From Macrocystis pyrifera (Eukaryota; Sar; Phaeophyceae; Laminariales; Laminariaceae), in assembly GCA_031763025.1 (NCBI GenBank), contig JASSKH010000002.1, forward strand, positions 13,571,468 through 13,635,467: 64,000 bases of DNA, written 5' to 3'. The notes beneath the pieces are model-generated. The model did not search any database. It saw only the letters and a program-made list of their open reading frames with translations, and was not told the origin of the DNA. Shown one piece after another: positions 22,521 to 33,560 of this stretch (its first letter is position 1; each line of letters begins with the position of its first letter). The position numbers were made by a program, and so were the translations under genes.

Positions 22521-25354
22521 AGCCCAAAAACAGTAAATACATTACCAGAACGGTATAGGGCCTCGCTCGAGCACCCAGAACTGAAGAAAACGGGATAGGT
22601 TTCGTTCGATGTATTAACAGTACGCCTTAAGGTGGCCGGCCTTGTTGCTCATTATCGAGACGACCACCGCAATATTTTTCGGCTTCCATATCGGCGACGA
22701 TATCGCACCCCTCAATGACGGATTAGGAAAGTGTACAGAGCTCCGTCGGTACGACGAGCGTCATTAAAGTGGTGCTGGGCTTAGAGGGGTGGCCGGTATG
22801 TTTTACTAGGGCGGCTTGCGACTCGAACAAATCGGAAGCGAAACAGCCCTGCTCGAGGGGTATGCATCAACCTCCAGGACTGCGTAGTAGCATTGAGTCT
22901 ATCGTGACATAATTCTTCAATACCTCCCGCACGCTTGACAGCCAACACCTCCCGCGCGTTTGGCATCCTGCTACGATAACTGGATTGGGCCCCAACGTCA
23001 CAGTCAGATATTGTGGAAATCCAGTTCGGATACTTCGCGTTGCCCAACAGTACGAAGACGATTATTTCACACGGGCGAGTACAACCTATTCAGGCAATAG
23101 CAAATATTGCGTGTCAATGTCGGAACAAAAACACTGTGGCACCATATCCAGCACTCGATCAAACTATTCCTGCATGGCCCCGTGTACCAGCTGCTCATAC
23201 CCCCCCCTTGAAAGTTATGCTCCGTCCCTGCATGATAGGGATGCGAGGGTCTATGGTCGTACGACTACGACCATTCATGATATTTATTACGAGGGACCAT
23301 ATTAAGTAGGACCTACCGTACACACAAAATCTATATATTACTCTGTTTTTACTCACAATATTTGGTCCTATTTACTATGGTCCCCCGTAATAGTACACCC
23401 CCCCACTCCCTACGTCAGCAATATCAAGATCGTGGTGTGATCAAGAGTGGCCATAGAATCTCCCTGCATGCGAGCAGATGCATATACACTCTTCTGCACC
23501 ATTTGTACTGCAAGCACGCTGATACATTAGAAAGCCAGCCGCAAATTACTCCCTTGCCTGGATACTATATTGACAGGCCATCGGAATCAGTCTGTCAGTC
23601 AGCCTTGACGTGCAGCCTTCCTCGCTTCGTCCCTCAGCAAAGACTGCTGGGTCTTCAACCAGATTGACCCACCAAATGGGCCGCCGATGCTATTATATCT
23701 CAGAAGAAGATCTCATCATGCTCATGATGACGGGATCATCCTGATAGAGGTGGCAACGAACAAGAATAGGACAAAACAGCAGTGACAACGTCATATGTTG
23801 TGCGGAACAGCAGTGACAACTTACTTGACGGGAAACCCAGTCAAAATCCTTGCCACGTTGCGGCCGTATATTCACTTGGCACCACGGCACTCGACGAACT
23901 TAGATGGGATCAAGTCTCGCACCCGACGTGAATTTCACGTATACCGTTGAAGCTAACCTTCGGTACGTACCCTGGTATAAAAGAAGCGATGCCACTCCCA
24001 CCCTTTTTTTTTTTTTTCGGTCTACATGGTCTTGACTCCTGACCTCGTGGCGGAGGGCCTGCTCCACCGCCTCGAATTCCTCTGCGCTTTCTTCATAAAA
24101 ACGCATCTCCCAACCATAGAAAAACTATGCAGACCACGGCTGCTGCCTTGTGTAATGGTAGGTAAAGTGAGCTCGTGGGGCACAGGCGACAGCTATCTAC
24201 TGGAGGGATTGCTGCGCAGGTTGCGACAGGCACACGGCAGCCGTGCAAGTTGTGACGCACCAAACAGGTGCCTCCCTCGTAGGCAACATTCTCTTACAGC
24301 AGTCAGTACCTGGTAAAGCAGCAGTACCTCTCCTGCTGGTACTAGTATATAAGTGCAGTCAGTACGGGAGGCGTGAAAAATTCAGACAACTGCTGCTGTT
24401 GTGGTAGACGGTACGAGCACAGATGCCCTTGTGAAGCCCGTACGGCACAAGCAGTCTTGGAGATCTGCTGGAGGGACTCCTGTGGTGCTCGGACAGCAGG
24501 TAGGTTCGAGTATACAGCAGCAGCAGTATTAATAGTACCTACGGTACAGTTTTGTTGTGGTGCAGTACTCTTTTAGGTACCAGGTATAAAATTTCTGTAC
24601 CAGCAGGCGACACTCGTAGGTGGTAGATTACTCGTATCGCCAGGGAGCACACAAGCAGCATGTGACACAACACGACAACATACACGCGCACCTGCCACAT
24701 AGAAGCCTCCCCCTCTGCCGTGCAGGCCTTCTTGCACACGGAATCTGGAAGCGCTCCCAGGTGACTTTAGGTTTTCATCCCGCCACGCCGAGGTTTTGTA
24801 TCCCCACAAGCACCACCAGCTGAATACCCACAATGCGAAGAAGCACCTCCACCACCAGCAGCTTGCCCAGCGCCTCGTCACCTTTGAGTTGCTGCAAGCA
24901 TCTGAGTTTGTATCGTACCCGCGCCGTGTTTCAGGCTCACAGGCAGAGGCATGGCGGCAGCATGCAGCATGCCAGCCTAATCGCGCCGCGCATATTGACC
25001 TCGCCGCGCGAATAGTGCTGCTGATTGGCCAAACCTTATGGGAGCCTTATGGGAGCACCCAATCAGGATGCTTTGGTACTTGGCAAAAAAAAAAAAAACT
25101 ACTCTAGGCGTAAAAATAAGAACCGTATGAATACTAAAATGAATACCAAGTGATCATTATATTTTCGACCAGAATGGGCGATCAGGTAAGACCATGAGAG
25201 TGCGGCCTCAAAATTATCCATACCCTTCAGGTTAGTGCATTTGATTCAAAACCTTTCTCATAATACTGGAACCACGCGGGAGCCACACGGCTTTTCCTGC
25301 TTTCTGGTACCTGATACTTTGTCCTAAATTGAAGTTAAGGACAGTGGCAAAGGG
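22521..25354. other. Mostly unassigned; MITE-like unit at 23,285-23,392 listed separately
   Basis: I could not assign the frames at 22,780-23,670 or 24,790-25,090. Poly-T at 24,005-24,019 and poly-A at 25,085-25,099 are homopolymers. Several TACC(A/T)GGTA words fall here (24,305; 24,577). Confidence 0.3.
23285..23392. mobile_element. 108-bp MITE-like unit with 29-bp inverted ends
   Basis: The left end is TATTACGAGGGACCATATTA...GTAGGACC. The right end, read on the other strand, is TATTACGGGGGACCATAGTA...ATAGGACC. A related right half with a shortened left end lies at 36,012-36,113. Confidence 0.65.
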
Positions 25355-25470
25355 GTAAATGGCGTAGTTTTGTGACGACAAACTTGTATCTCTGTAGGAT
25401 TGAAGAGTCGGCACGGACACTGGTTGTGCTGGATGTCGACGGGTAGAAAGAACGGTTGAAGAACACACAC
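25355..25470 (+). repeat. Repeat G, copy 3
   Basis: GGATTGAAGAGTCGGCACGG and GTGCTGGATGTCGACGGGTA match the G core, with the preceding GCGTAGTTTTGTGACGACAA..TTGTATCTCT block seen also at 31,080-31,110. Confidence 0.7.
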
Positions 25471-25749
25471 AGGAACCGGGAGTTTGATTGCCACGGGGAT
25501 GAAATTACCGACCCCCTTTGCGATGATGTAGTTTGATATCTCTATAAAACATTTCACGGACGATAGACAGACACAAGCGAAGAAAAACAGAAGAACAGCA
25601 CCCGCCCTGCTGAACCATTGCGGCACCTGTTCTTGCACCTCTTAGATATATTCCGAGTTTTTGCCACCACTCTGCGTGCCCTTGCGCTGATCAACCGGAA
25701 ATCTCGGCCGGTTTCAAGGCATCTCCATCCCATCAAACGGAGCGAAATC

Positions 25750-25909
25750 ATGTCCTACAACAAGCGCCCTTACGACAACGCTCCGTACCAGGGTGGAGGC
25801 GAATTCCTTGGTGTGGGCGTGGATATGAAGCGCCCCAGGTCCGATCACATTGGCGGTGGTGGTAGTGGTGGCGGCCTCGGCGGTGTCGGTGGTGGAGCGG
25901 GAGTGTACG
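25750..25909 (+). CDS. First coding exon of a glycine-rich, probably nuclear protein
   Basis: An ATG at 25,750 opens a clean exon of 53 codons plus one base, ending at ACG|GTGAGC (donor at 25,910). It encodes MSYNKRPYDN, a short charged segment with a basic MKRPR cluster that could be a nuclear localisation signal, then a glycine-rich tail (GGGGSGGGLGGVGGG). About 250 bp upstream are unlike the surrounding repeats and may hold a 5' UTR and promoter. N-termini of this kind occur in hnRNP/RNA-binding proteins, but no RRM or KH domain is present in this exon, so that is only a guess. No next exon is evident within 8 kb. One phase-compatible candidate begins after CTGCAG at 34,834. Confidence 0.5.
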
Positions 25910-26389
25910 GTGAGCGTTGGAATATTGGCTACGTAATGACCCCTTATTCGCTCAAGCAGTGACTCTGGTTGAGCAGTGCCTACCCGATTCCACTTTGGAC
26001 GAAACTGTAAGGGGTACTTGGGCATCATATTCATATTTAAACGCTCGTTATATTTCCGTCCAGCCGGTGTACTTATACCAGGTACTGCTGTGGTGCCGGT
26101 GAGATCGCGGGCAAGGATGGAACCCCTCAGAGTGCCCCCCCCCCCAAAAAAAAAAAATCCTCACCCCCCTTTGGGCGTATCTGCTTGCTGTACTGCGCTG
26201 CCCGTGCACTGCTGCATCATACACCCAACGACCGCAATTTGCCTTACAGCTTTTACACAGCAGCCGTGTCTGTATCAAAATTTCAGGACCCTATTTTCAG
26301 GCAGTGTTGATATTGGGATTGCTTTCAGTGCATCGCCTGCTTTGCTTGTTTCGCATTGTCTGACGCCGACGGGCCGGGCATAGTTGACG
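25910..26389. other. No gene seen; presumed intron or intergenic
   Basis: Contains a C10-A12 homopolymer junction at about 26,138-26,158 and one TACCAGGTA word (26,077). No coding pattern. Confidence 0.3.
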
Positions 26390-26660
26390 AACGCTGGACG
26401 ATGGTGGCAGACAGGGTAGCAAGGTACCAGGCGGGCCAGCAGGGAGACCCTGGCTGTGCTATTCGTACCATAAACTGCTGCCGCTACTTGGAGCATGCCT
26501 TGTGCTTTGTTTGGTTGGCCTGTTGTTTTCCCTTGGTTCTTAGTCTTACTCTGTTGACGACTATTAATAGTGGTGTTTTCTTCTTTTTCCTTTTTTTTCT
26601 AGCTCCTTTTTTTCAAGTGTCTGCCAGATCCCCTGCATGGGGGGTACGATGGTTTGTTGC
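26390..26660 (+). repeat. Dispersed repeat H, copy 2
   Basis: Shares GGCAGACAGGGTAGCAAGGTACCAG, AAACTGCTGCCGCTACTTGG-like and TTCTTAGTCTTACTCTGTTGA blocks with 1,535-1,800. Confidence 0.55.
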
Positions 26661-27092
26661 TATACATACTTGCAAGGTTCCCTTCCGGGAGGTGCCGTAT
26701 TAATAGGGGAGTGGCGCAAGAGCGAAATAGTAGTCGTATATATCCAACCCTGCACACTTGTTTGTGTAGAAGTAGTACCTGCATCCACCCATCATTTAAA
26801 CGTGAAGAACACACACAACATATTTATTTTGAGGACAGACTAATATAATAATGTTCACGGAATTAGTGCGGAATCAATAACACAAAATAGGGTAGCGGGA
26901 AGTGGATATATTGATCCAACTGACTTGCGGCGATTAATTCGTAAGTAACAAAAAAGTTAATCGTTCAGAAAAGCAAGGTGGATGAACGTACTGGCACGAA
27001 AAAAGTTACAAGTGGAAAACACAACTCTCACAACTTGTATTATATAATACTAAACGTTCGGAAAAGCAAGGTGGATGACTGCCGGTAGCTAA

Positions 27093-27921
27093 GACCAACT
27101 ATTATGGGAAATTTTTGAGACGTTATTTCTGGATTTTTCAGCGATCTCCGACGCTCAGAAATAAGAACCATCGATTATGGGTCAGAAAAACATCGATATT
27201 TTTGGTCTCAGTTCCTGGAGGGGGCAGAAATCAGCAAATCCTCTCAGAACTGAGCCCAGTTCTGAGCGGTGTCGCGTACCTCTAGGAACTGAGAAATTTG
27301 GATTTTGGGTGCTCTGCCTTCTGCTGCCCACCTGTCCACCACAGCAGTACATACACCTTCCACTCACACCAACGGCTAGCTGTACGTACGGCCTACGGTG
27401 CTCGTGTGGGAGATGGCCTCTCCATCACCTAGAAGCGATAGCAGCGGCAGCGTCAGCAGCAGTTACTAGCTAGCAGCAGCAGCAGCAGCAGCAGAGCAGC
27501 AGCAGCAGGAGGAGCAACAGCAGCGATGCCGATTCGACATGGCCGGCGATGATCCTCTAGTACTATTAATATGAAACCACGCCCGCGGCAGCCGCTGCAA
27601 TCGCGGACCTCGATGACGACGAGGAGGACGACTTGCCCGCTATGAAACGTTCGCGACGAGCGAAGCCGCGCCGAGACAACCGAGAAACGACTTGGATGAA
27701 AAAGTCGCGGGCCACAGCCATGTAAAAAAAGAACAGCTCTCGGACGCCTCGTCACGAAACCAACCAATCAATACTACCTGGTACTGTATATAAAACCAGT
27801 TTTGACGATCAGAAGCCATAATAGATGGTTCTCATTTTTCATCCACATATTTTTGGAGCCTCACAACTAGAAAAATAATCTCCAGAAATAACGTCTCAAA
27901 AATTTCCCATAATAGTTGGTC
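27093..27921 (+). mobile_element. 829-bp TIR element with TAA target duplication (PIF/Harbinger-like)
   Basis: Perfect inverted ends about 40 bp long (GACCAACTATTATGGGAAAT...) flank 829 bp. TAA precedes (27,090-27,092) and follows (27,922-27,924), fitting the TWA duplication of PIF/Harbinger. The interior has a CAG tract (27,474-27,510), an acidic/basic coding-like patch (27,590-27,700) and no transposase. Confidence 0.85.
27474..27510. repeat. (CAG)n tract
   Basis: Two runs of CAG triplets inside the 829-bp element. Confidence 0.9.
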
Positions 27922-28082
27922 TAAACTGAAATGATGTAGGGAATGGAAATTGGGAAACGGCTGGCAGAGAAGCGTATGTATGAGGGATACTACTGATTTA
28001 AGGAAGGATGTTCGGTTTATATAGGAACGGCATCTGCGCTATATTGTCGGAAGGCAAGCATAATAAAAATAATGAATAATAA

Positions 28083-29144
28083 TAGAGTGTCTGCGCAAAA
28101 TATTTTTGTTTATCAAGGATTTCCGTCGGAAAGGTAATCATAATCGAAAGCCTTTCGGCATGCGCATAATCGTAGACGAAAAACGGCTAAATATTGGATT
28201 CTTATGTTTGAAAAAAAAACACTTGCGGCAGCGGCAGCACTTTTTTTGTACCAAACGAGCCGAACACAAGAAGTCGTCCAAGCAGCAGCAGTACCCACCT
28301 GCAGCAGCAGCAGCAGCAGCAGCAGCAGTGAGCAGTAAGCAGCAGCAAGCACTAACAGGCAGACGTGCAATCTATCTTGCGCTCCTCGACACTCGATGTG
28401 CAAGCAACGCCGCCACAACGAGAAGATCGCCCTCCTTCGTCGTCCTCTCTGGCCGAAAAGGGGTCGAAGATCAGGGGCGTGGCGGCAAGGGTGCACGTGC
28501 TTGCAGCACCAGCAGCGCCTGCGACAGCTCTTGCAGCAGCGCTTGCTTGAGGCAGCTCTCTCGCTTCCAGCAGCGCTTGCTCGCAGCAGCGCTTGCTTGC
28601 AGCAGACCTTGCTTGTGTGCAGCAGCGCTCGCTTGCAGCAGCGCTTTTGTTTGCAGCAGCGCCTGCTCACCGCAGTGCTTGCTTATTGCCGCAGTGTTTC
28701 CAGCAACAACAGCACTCACTTGCAGCAGCAGCAGCAGCACACTATATGCAGTAGTAGCAGCAGTAGTCGGTGACGTACAGCAGCAGCAGCAGCACCTACC
28801 TAATAGTATCTGCTTCTGCAGCAGCAGGCAGCAAAGGCATGCAGCATCAGCGGCAGCAATTCTTGTCGCAAAACTCCGCCGGTAGCAGACACATGGTCCG
28901 AGGGTCCGAGGCCACTCTCGGGGCAAGCTTGGCCAATCCAAAGCGTCCGGAGAGTTTTCGGCCAACAGCATGCAGCGGTCGAATCTCATATCATACAAAT
29001 ATGGCTCTAGTATACTATGCTATCCAAAAATGCATAACTTCGTCATTTTTATGCAAATTTGATTAGGATATTTGATTAGTCGTCGGTAACGGGGGAATAG
29101 ATAAGCAAACTTCGTAATACTCTTTCTTTTGCGCAGACACTCTA
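28083..29144. mobile_element. 1,062-bp element with perfect 18-bp TIRs, CAG-rich interior
   Basis: TAGAGTGTCTGCGCAAAA (28,083-28,100) is exactly inverted at 29,127-29,144. The flanks share ATGAAT (28,072 and 29,145), but an exact 8-bp duplication cannot be read. The TAG start is reminiscent of hAT ends. The interior (28,280-28,830) is dominated by AGC/CAG triplets, giving long alanine-, serine- or glutamine-rich frames in every phase that should not be taken as a gene. Confidence 0.65.
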
Positions 29145-29177
29145 ATGAATGTACTGCTGTTAAGTTGTACTCTGCTG

Positions 29178-29486
29178 GCGTCACCGGTGGCTTGGTGGCC
29201 CGCGTGCCTATCAAGATCAATTTCGTGGGTTCAAATCTCACCGAGTGCATGCTCGTAGGGACTTTTTCTTGCATAAAAAAATGATAAGCGGAAAGCGCGA
29301 GGGCGTCAGTTCGATGAAAATCGACGAGCAGTGGGAATGCTGAACCCTATGCGCGATAAAAATGAAGGCACGTACCGGGGGGAAGAAGGGACGACACCTG
29401 TGACCACGGCTTGTCCAGAAGATCGTCGAGGGTAAAAACTTCCTACGAGTGGGCTGGAAAGTAAAAGTGATGGAAAAAAAAAAAAA
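29178..29486 (+). mobile_element. SINE with tRNA-Asp-like head, copy S1
   Basis: The tRNA-like head has A-box TGGCTTGGTGGC and B-box GGGTTCAAATCTC. It is followed by a body shared with the other copies (GACTTTTTCTTGCATAAAAA, GATGAAAATCGACGAGCAGT, GGGACGACACCTGTGACCAC, GAAGATCGTCGAGGGTAAAA) and an A13 tail. The anticodon loop reads CCTATCA here against CCTGTCA in the other two. Confidence 0.85.
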
Positions 29487-30914
29487 CAGGACTGAAACAA
29501 AAAAGCGTGGATGGTGCGAGTCGAACCTCGGAAACGAAATTTTTATCGAGCGCAGTATGCTCGCACGTCGTGCTTTTTCCGCAATCTGAAACACATTGCA
29601 CGAGCTCCTACAACCAGTTAGTCCTGCTGTAGAGTAGGTTGTACAGGTACGACTGCGTATAGAGCAGTACTGATGTAAAATGCCACGTGAGGAACGTACG
29701 TGTACTTATCCCCTTTCAGCTGGCTCTAGGATCTATCGGTCAGCAGTGTGTAGGACACGCAGCAATCAGAACTACTGCTGTAAAGCATGTTTTGTACGAA
29801 CGCTGCTGTACTAATTGTTGTACAGCAGTGTTTTACAGTAGTACGAACGATTTGTTTTTGCTGTACTCGAGTCGACGCATATATCGATCCGGGGATAATC
29901 GGTACCGAGCAAAAAATGCCGGTCACACATTGCGGAAGGTACGTGCGTAGGGGGCCAATGTGCCGATGACAACAACAACGAACACTGGTACTACTGAGGG
30001 TACAGCGCGGATCTTCCACATGCGCATAGTACCCCTGCCTGCTGCTGCTGCTGTTGGCGCACTGTGCTGAGCACAGCCGGAGCAGTGGCAATGTTGGATC
30101 ACACACAGCAGTAAGCAAAAGAAGCAGGGGAGAGAGGTAGGTGATGATGATGCTGGACCAGGTAGGTGGTGTGGTCGTGGCGTGGTCACAAGTGATCGAT
30201 CGAAATCTCCGATAAACCAACTTTGATAGCCGCAGTATGATCATCCGTACGCGCAAGGTGTGCCCACTGCTGCTGCTGGGCAGCAGGGTTGTGGTGCTGT
30301 GGGAAGCTGGCGGTAAGCACGCTCTGTGCACTGCTGTGGGCGTTGTTCTCTAGGCGGTGGTCCGTGCTGTCCGCGCAACAACCTAAAAAAAAATTACAGG
30401 GATATTATAGTCGTACTTCATCCTGGGTACATACGGATAAAAAAATATATGGCAGACGATGGAATGCGGACGGCAGGCTCCGACAAACACAACCAACCAC
30501 AGCAACACTGCGCATATGTGTGTGTCGAACACGCACGGCGTGTGGGCGGCAGCGTTGGAACGATGGGATCTGTGCATGTTGTCTGTTGTGTACCTGGTAT
30601 ATGCCTGAGCTGTGTGCTCACAGGTCATGAGAGCCTGGGGGAGAAAACAGACAGCATGTACCGATACGTACGTACAAAATAAGGCCTCTCGTACTGAAAC
30701 CAGGGAAATCGTCTTATCCACTCCCGCCGGAAAAAAAACTTTGGGCGCCTGCCACGCGCTTCAGAGTGCACGGATCGCGCCGAGACCTACACCAATGTGT
30801 CCGGCAGGGCTTCCCGTGTCCGTGTACTTAGTGTTTTGCCTAAAAGTGCTCGTGCGAAGAGAGAAGTTGGCAAAAGTACCAAAATTTGACAAATATACGT
30901 ACACATATACCAGG

Positions 30915-31190
30915 TATATATTTGTTTCTTTTTCTCTTTCGAAATGTCTTTCACTTGTTTTTGCTTTTTTTCTCTTTGTTTCGTTTAGTTTCTCTAGGTC
31001 ATGGAATGTGTATGTCGTGCCTGTCGTACGCAGTATGATGACATGGCATTGCATTGCATACGTGGCAACGTAGTAACTCTGTGGCGTAGCTTTGTGACCA
31101 CAGGACTTGTATCTCTCTAGGATTGAAGAATCGGCACGGACACTGATTGTGCTGGATGTCGATGGGTAGAAGAACGGTTTAATGTGAAGA
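30915..31190 (+). repeat. Repeat G, long copy 2
   Basis: Matches 1,790-2,065: T-rich CTTT(C/T)G stretches, GTATGTCGTGCCTGTCGT, ATGACATGGCATTGCATTG, then the G core. It ends directly before SINE S2. Confidence 0.7.
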
Positions 31191-31220
31191 AAACAACCGC
31201 AACAACATCGCAGGCCGGCG

Positions 31221-31549
31221 TCCTCGGTGGCTTGGTAGGTGGTCCGCGTGCCTGTCAAGATCAATTTCGTGGGTTCAAGTCCCACCGAGTGCGTGCTCAT
31301 AGGGACTTTTTCTTGCATAAAAAATTGATAAGCGGAAAGAGCGAAAGCGTGAGTTGGCTACATTCGATGAAAATCGACGAGCAGTGGGAATGCTGAACCG
31401 TATGCGCGACAAAAATGAAGGCACGTGCCGGGGGGAAGAAGGGACGACACCTGTGACCACGTCTTGTCCAGAAGATCGTCGAGGGTAAAACCTCCTACGA
31501 GTGGGCTGGGAAGTAAAAGTGATGGATAAAAAAAAAAAAAACAAAAAAA
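31221..31549 (+). mobile_element. SINE with tRNA-Asp-like head, copy S2 (best preserved)
   Basis: SINEs are short retroposons transcribed by Pol III and copied by a partner LINE. Taking 31,221 as tRNA position 1, the A-box starts at position 8 (TGGCTTGGTAGG). T33 and the anticodon GTC fall at positions 33-36 inside CCTGTCA, and the B-box GGTTCAAGTCC starts at position 52. That is exact tRNA spacing and points to tRNA-Asp(GUC). The 5' TCCTCGG also resembles eukaryotic tRNA-Asp. The T-stem GTGGG/CCCAC is intact, while the anticodon stem is degenerate. A body of about 220 bp and an A-rich tail (31,527-31,549) follow. No convincing target-site duplication was found. Confidence 0.9.
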
Positions 31550-31566
31550 ACTCACAGCAGCAGAGA

Positions 31567-31853
31567 CAAGCCGCTTCGCTCCGCGGGCGGCCGACGCCGC
31601 AAGCTACGCTCGCCCAGGAAGGAAAAGTACATCAAATTATGCGAAGCGGACAGAGGTCCATGATTGAATATACATTTTTCATGATTGTAGTTGTGGCAAA
31701 CTGGCGACTTGATAATGCCAAGAGTCCCGCCGCCATGCTTTAGGAGAAAACAGCTCGGACGCCACATACGCTTCGCGTCGCGGGCGGTTTTTCGCTACGC
31801 TCGCTCACATGTCGTACGAACGTACATACCCCAGGTAGGGTACTTGTTTTCAA
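31567..31853 (-). repeat. Q-family element, 3'-end-only copy
   Basis: On the minus strand it runs from AAACAAGTACCCTACC to the hairpin-like end GCGGACGCGGAGCGAAGCGG-type and CTTG|TCTC. It matches 41,403-41,695 and the complement of 46,055-46,346, but lacks the 5' two thirds of full-length Q. Confidence 0.75.
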
Positions 31854-31861
31854 GGCTTATC

Positions 31862-32036
31862 ACGGCAGTAGTGACTGAGAATCGTGACGGGACGGGACGG
31901 GACAGATTTGACTCGTTTGGCGGAAAAAAAAAAAAAAATGAAAACGGGACGGGACGGTAAAATGAGGACATAAATAGTTGGCGGGACGGGACGGGACGGG
32001 AAAGCGGCTGTAAAATTCTCGACGGGACGGGACGGT
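31862..32036 (+). repeat. GACGG-pentamer-bounded repeat K, copy 1
   Basis: Both ends and the middle are (GGGAC)n. Between them lie AGATTTGACTCGTTTGGCGG and poly-A. An inverted copy is at 58,541-58,697. The right end is interrupted by MITE-2 with TAA duplication, while the sister reads GACGGTAAAAG with a single TAA. Confidence 0.8.
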
Positions 32037-32038
32037 AA

Positions 32039-32820
32039 GGCCGTTTCCTATGCGGTTCGATTTTTGAGCTTCAGATTTTGACCCGATGGCATTTTCAGAT
32101 ATGGGCTTGACAAATCGAAATGGTCTTCCTATGCGGAAGAATCAGATTTATTGTGCGTGTACATATATATTCGAGCAACCGCCGAGACCAACTGCTGTTT
32201 TTGTGATTTGGCGCCGCGAAGAGACGCGCTAGGTGCGCTGCCATGCGCGTAGGACCTAAGCGTCCGAGCCCACGCTGACTGCCTCTAGTCTGGTGGCGAA
32301 GAGACGTGGCGAGTGCGCTAGAGTCTTCCTGTCTTGGTATTTTGTGTTTCATTTTGTGACTTTCCTGCTGCTGCTGCTGCTGTACAGCTGCAGTGTAGTC
32401 TACGAGCACGTATCCACGGAGAGGGGGCGTGCCGAGTGCTCTTCTCTTGGTCTCGAGGCCCGAGCCCGCGCCAGCCGACTATAGTCTGGCCACGGAGGGA
32501 CGCGCCGTCCGCGCGTCGGGCGCGAAGCAACGTCGCTATACAGCTGTATTACCACATCCAACTCATCGATCATTCTGCTGCTGTTTGCTGTCGTGGATAA
32601 CATCTTGAATTCAGAGAGCATGCCATTTTTCGATTTGAGAATCTGACGACCCAGCTCGTCGGATTTTGGGCCAAATCCGACGACTTGGGTCATCGGATTC
32701 TCAAATCAAAAAAATTCCGGTCGGATTTTGCATATTTGGACTGCATCAGCAGGGTCATTCATATTTGAGATCGAAAAATACAAATCTGAAGCTCGAAATC
32801 GAACCGCATAGGAAACAGCC
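32039..32820 (-). mobile_element. MITE-2, PIF/Harbinger-type, 782 bp with TAA target duplication
   Basis: The inverted sister of MITE-1. It has the same ends (GGCCGTTTCCTATGCGGTTC, with GGCTG at one end) and is flanked by TAA at 32,036-32,038 and 32,821-32,823. Interior blocks match MITE-1 in reverse order. It encodes no transposase. Confidence 0.9.
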
Positions 32821-32823
32821 TAA

Positions 32824-33560
32824 GGGTCGTTTCAAACGACAAAATGAAATTAGCAAAACTTGCTATTTCGTGTGCCCGAAGACGGAAAATAAATAATTCA
32901 CTCTATGTATTTCCAGTACGAAATAATTAAATTGAAATTGAGGTCAATTTATTTAATTGTTTTGGTCAGACAGCATTTCCGAATCGAAAAAAAAACTAAC
33001 GAAAGGTTCCTCGAAGATATTTTATATTTGAAACGCAGGGTCTCGTGCCCGTCAATCCATGCAAAAACCGTTTCGAAAACATACCAGCAACAACTAAGAA
33101 GTGTCGACTTTATCGGGGTCAGACGATGCTTCGCGGGCGAATCCAACTACAGCATGCAAAAGAATGCTCTGTGATTGTCATATAAAAGAAGCGGGAAAGC
33201 AGGTCGTGGCGGTCAATCAAGCCGGTCGTTGAAAGGTTAGTACCAAGATTCAAGCTTTTTATTTCACGCACGTAAAAGAGTCAATATAGAACAATACCTG
33301 GTGTTATATGCTGCCGTACTTGTATGAAGATTTGTTACACGTACGAGAGAGTCCTTGAAAACGAAATGATACCAGGTATAGACTGTGCTGCTGTTGTTTG
33401 GTGCAATAGCGAATTTATTTCGGTTTGTACTCTGATTGTCATTTACGAATAAATCGAGCGGACAGGAGGTACCTGGCGGTCGACCCGTTCGTTGTTGAAG
33501 TCTGTACCAAGATACAAGCTTTTTAGTTGACGTGCGAAAGAGTCAATACGAAGTAACACG
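32824..33560. other. No gene seen; a diverged direct-repeat pair
   Basis: 33,168-33,300 and 33,428-33,560 share TCTGATTGTCAT, GTACCAAGAT(T/A)CAAGCTTTTTA and AAAGAGTCAATA. The rest is AT-rich single-copy. Confidence 0.5.

Larger units (their letters stand above)
26673..30907 (-). mobile_element. P-family long element, copy P3 (inverted, internally deleted, with nested insertions)
   Basis: Read on the minus strand it starts TATGTGTACG at 30,907, carries the whole 29,513-30,907 block shared with P1 (39,229-40,245) and P2 (46,473-47,490), and then the block at 26,950-27,085. It joins directly to the 26,673-26,945 end block shared with 42,650-43,363 and 49,470-49,754, so about 1 kb present in P1 and P2 is deleted. 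It ends with ...CCTTG at 26,673. It hosts a TWA-flanked element (27,093-27,921), an 18-bp TIR element (28,083-29,144) and a SINE (29,178-29,486). No protein of a known family is encoded. Confidence 0.7.

Noticed and set aside
28106..28885. A 259-codon open frame, the longest in this part, rich in Ala, Ser, Gln and Cys
   Set aside because: It results from CAG/AGC triplet runs inside a TIR element; equally long frames exist on the other strand.
31221..31293. A functional tRNA-Asp gene
   Set aside because: The anticodon stem is degenerate, the acceptor pairing is poor, and the same head with a body and A tail occurs three times, so it is a SINE head.
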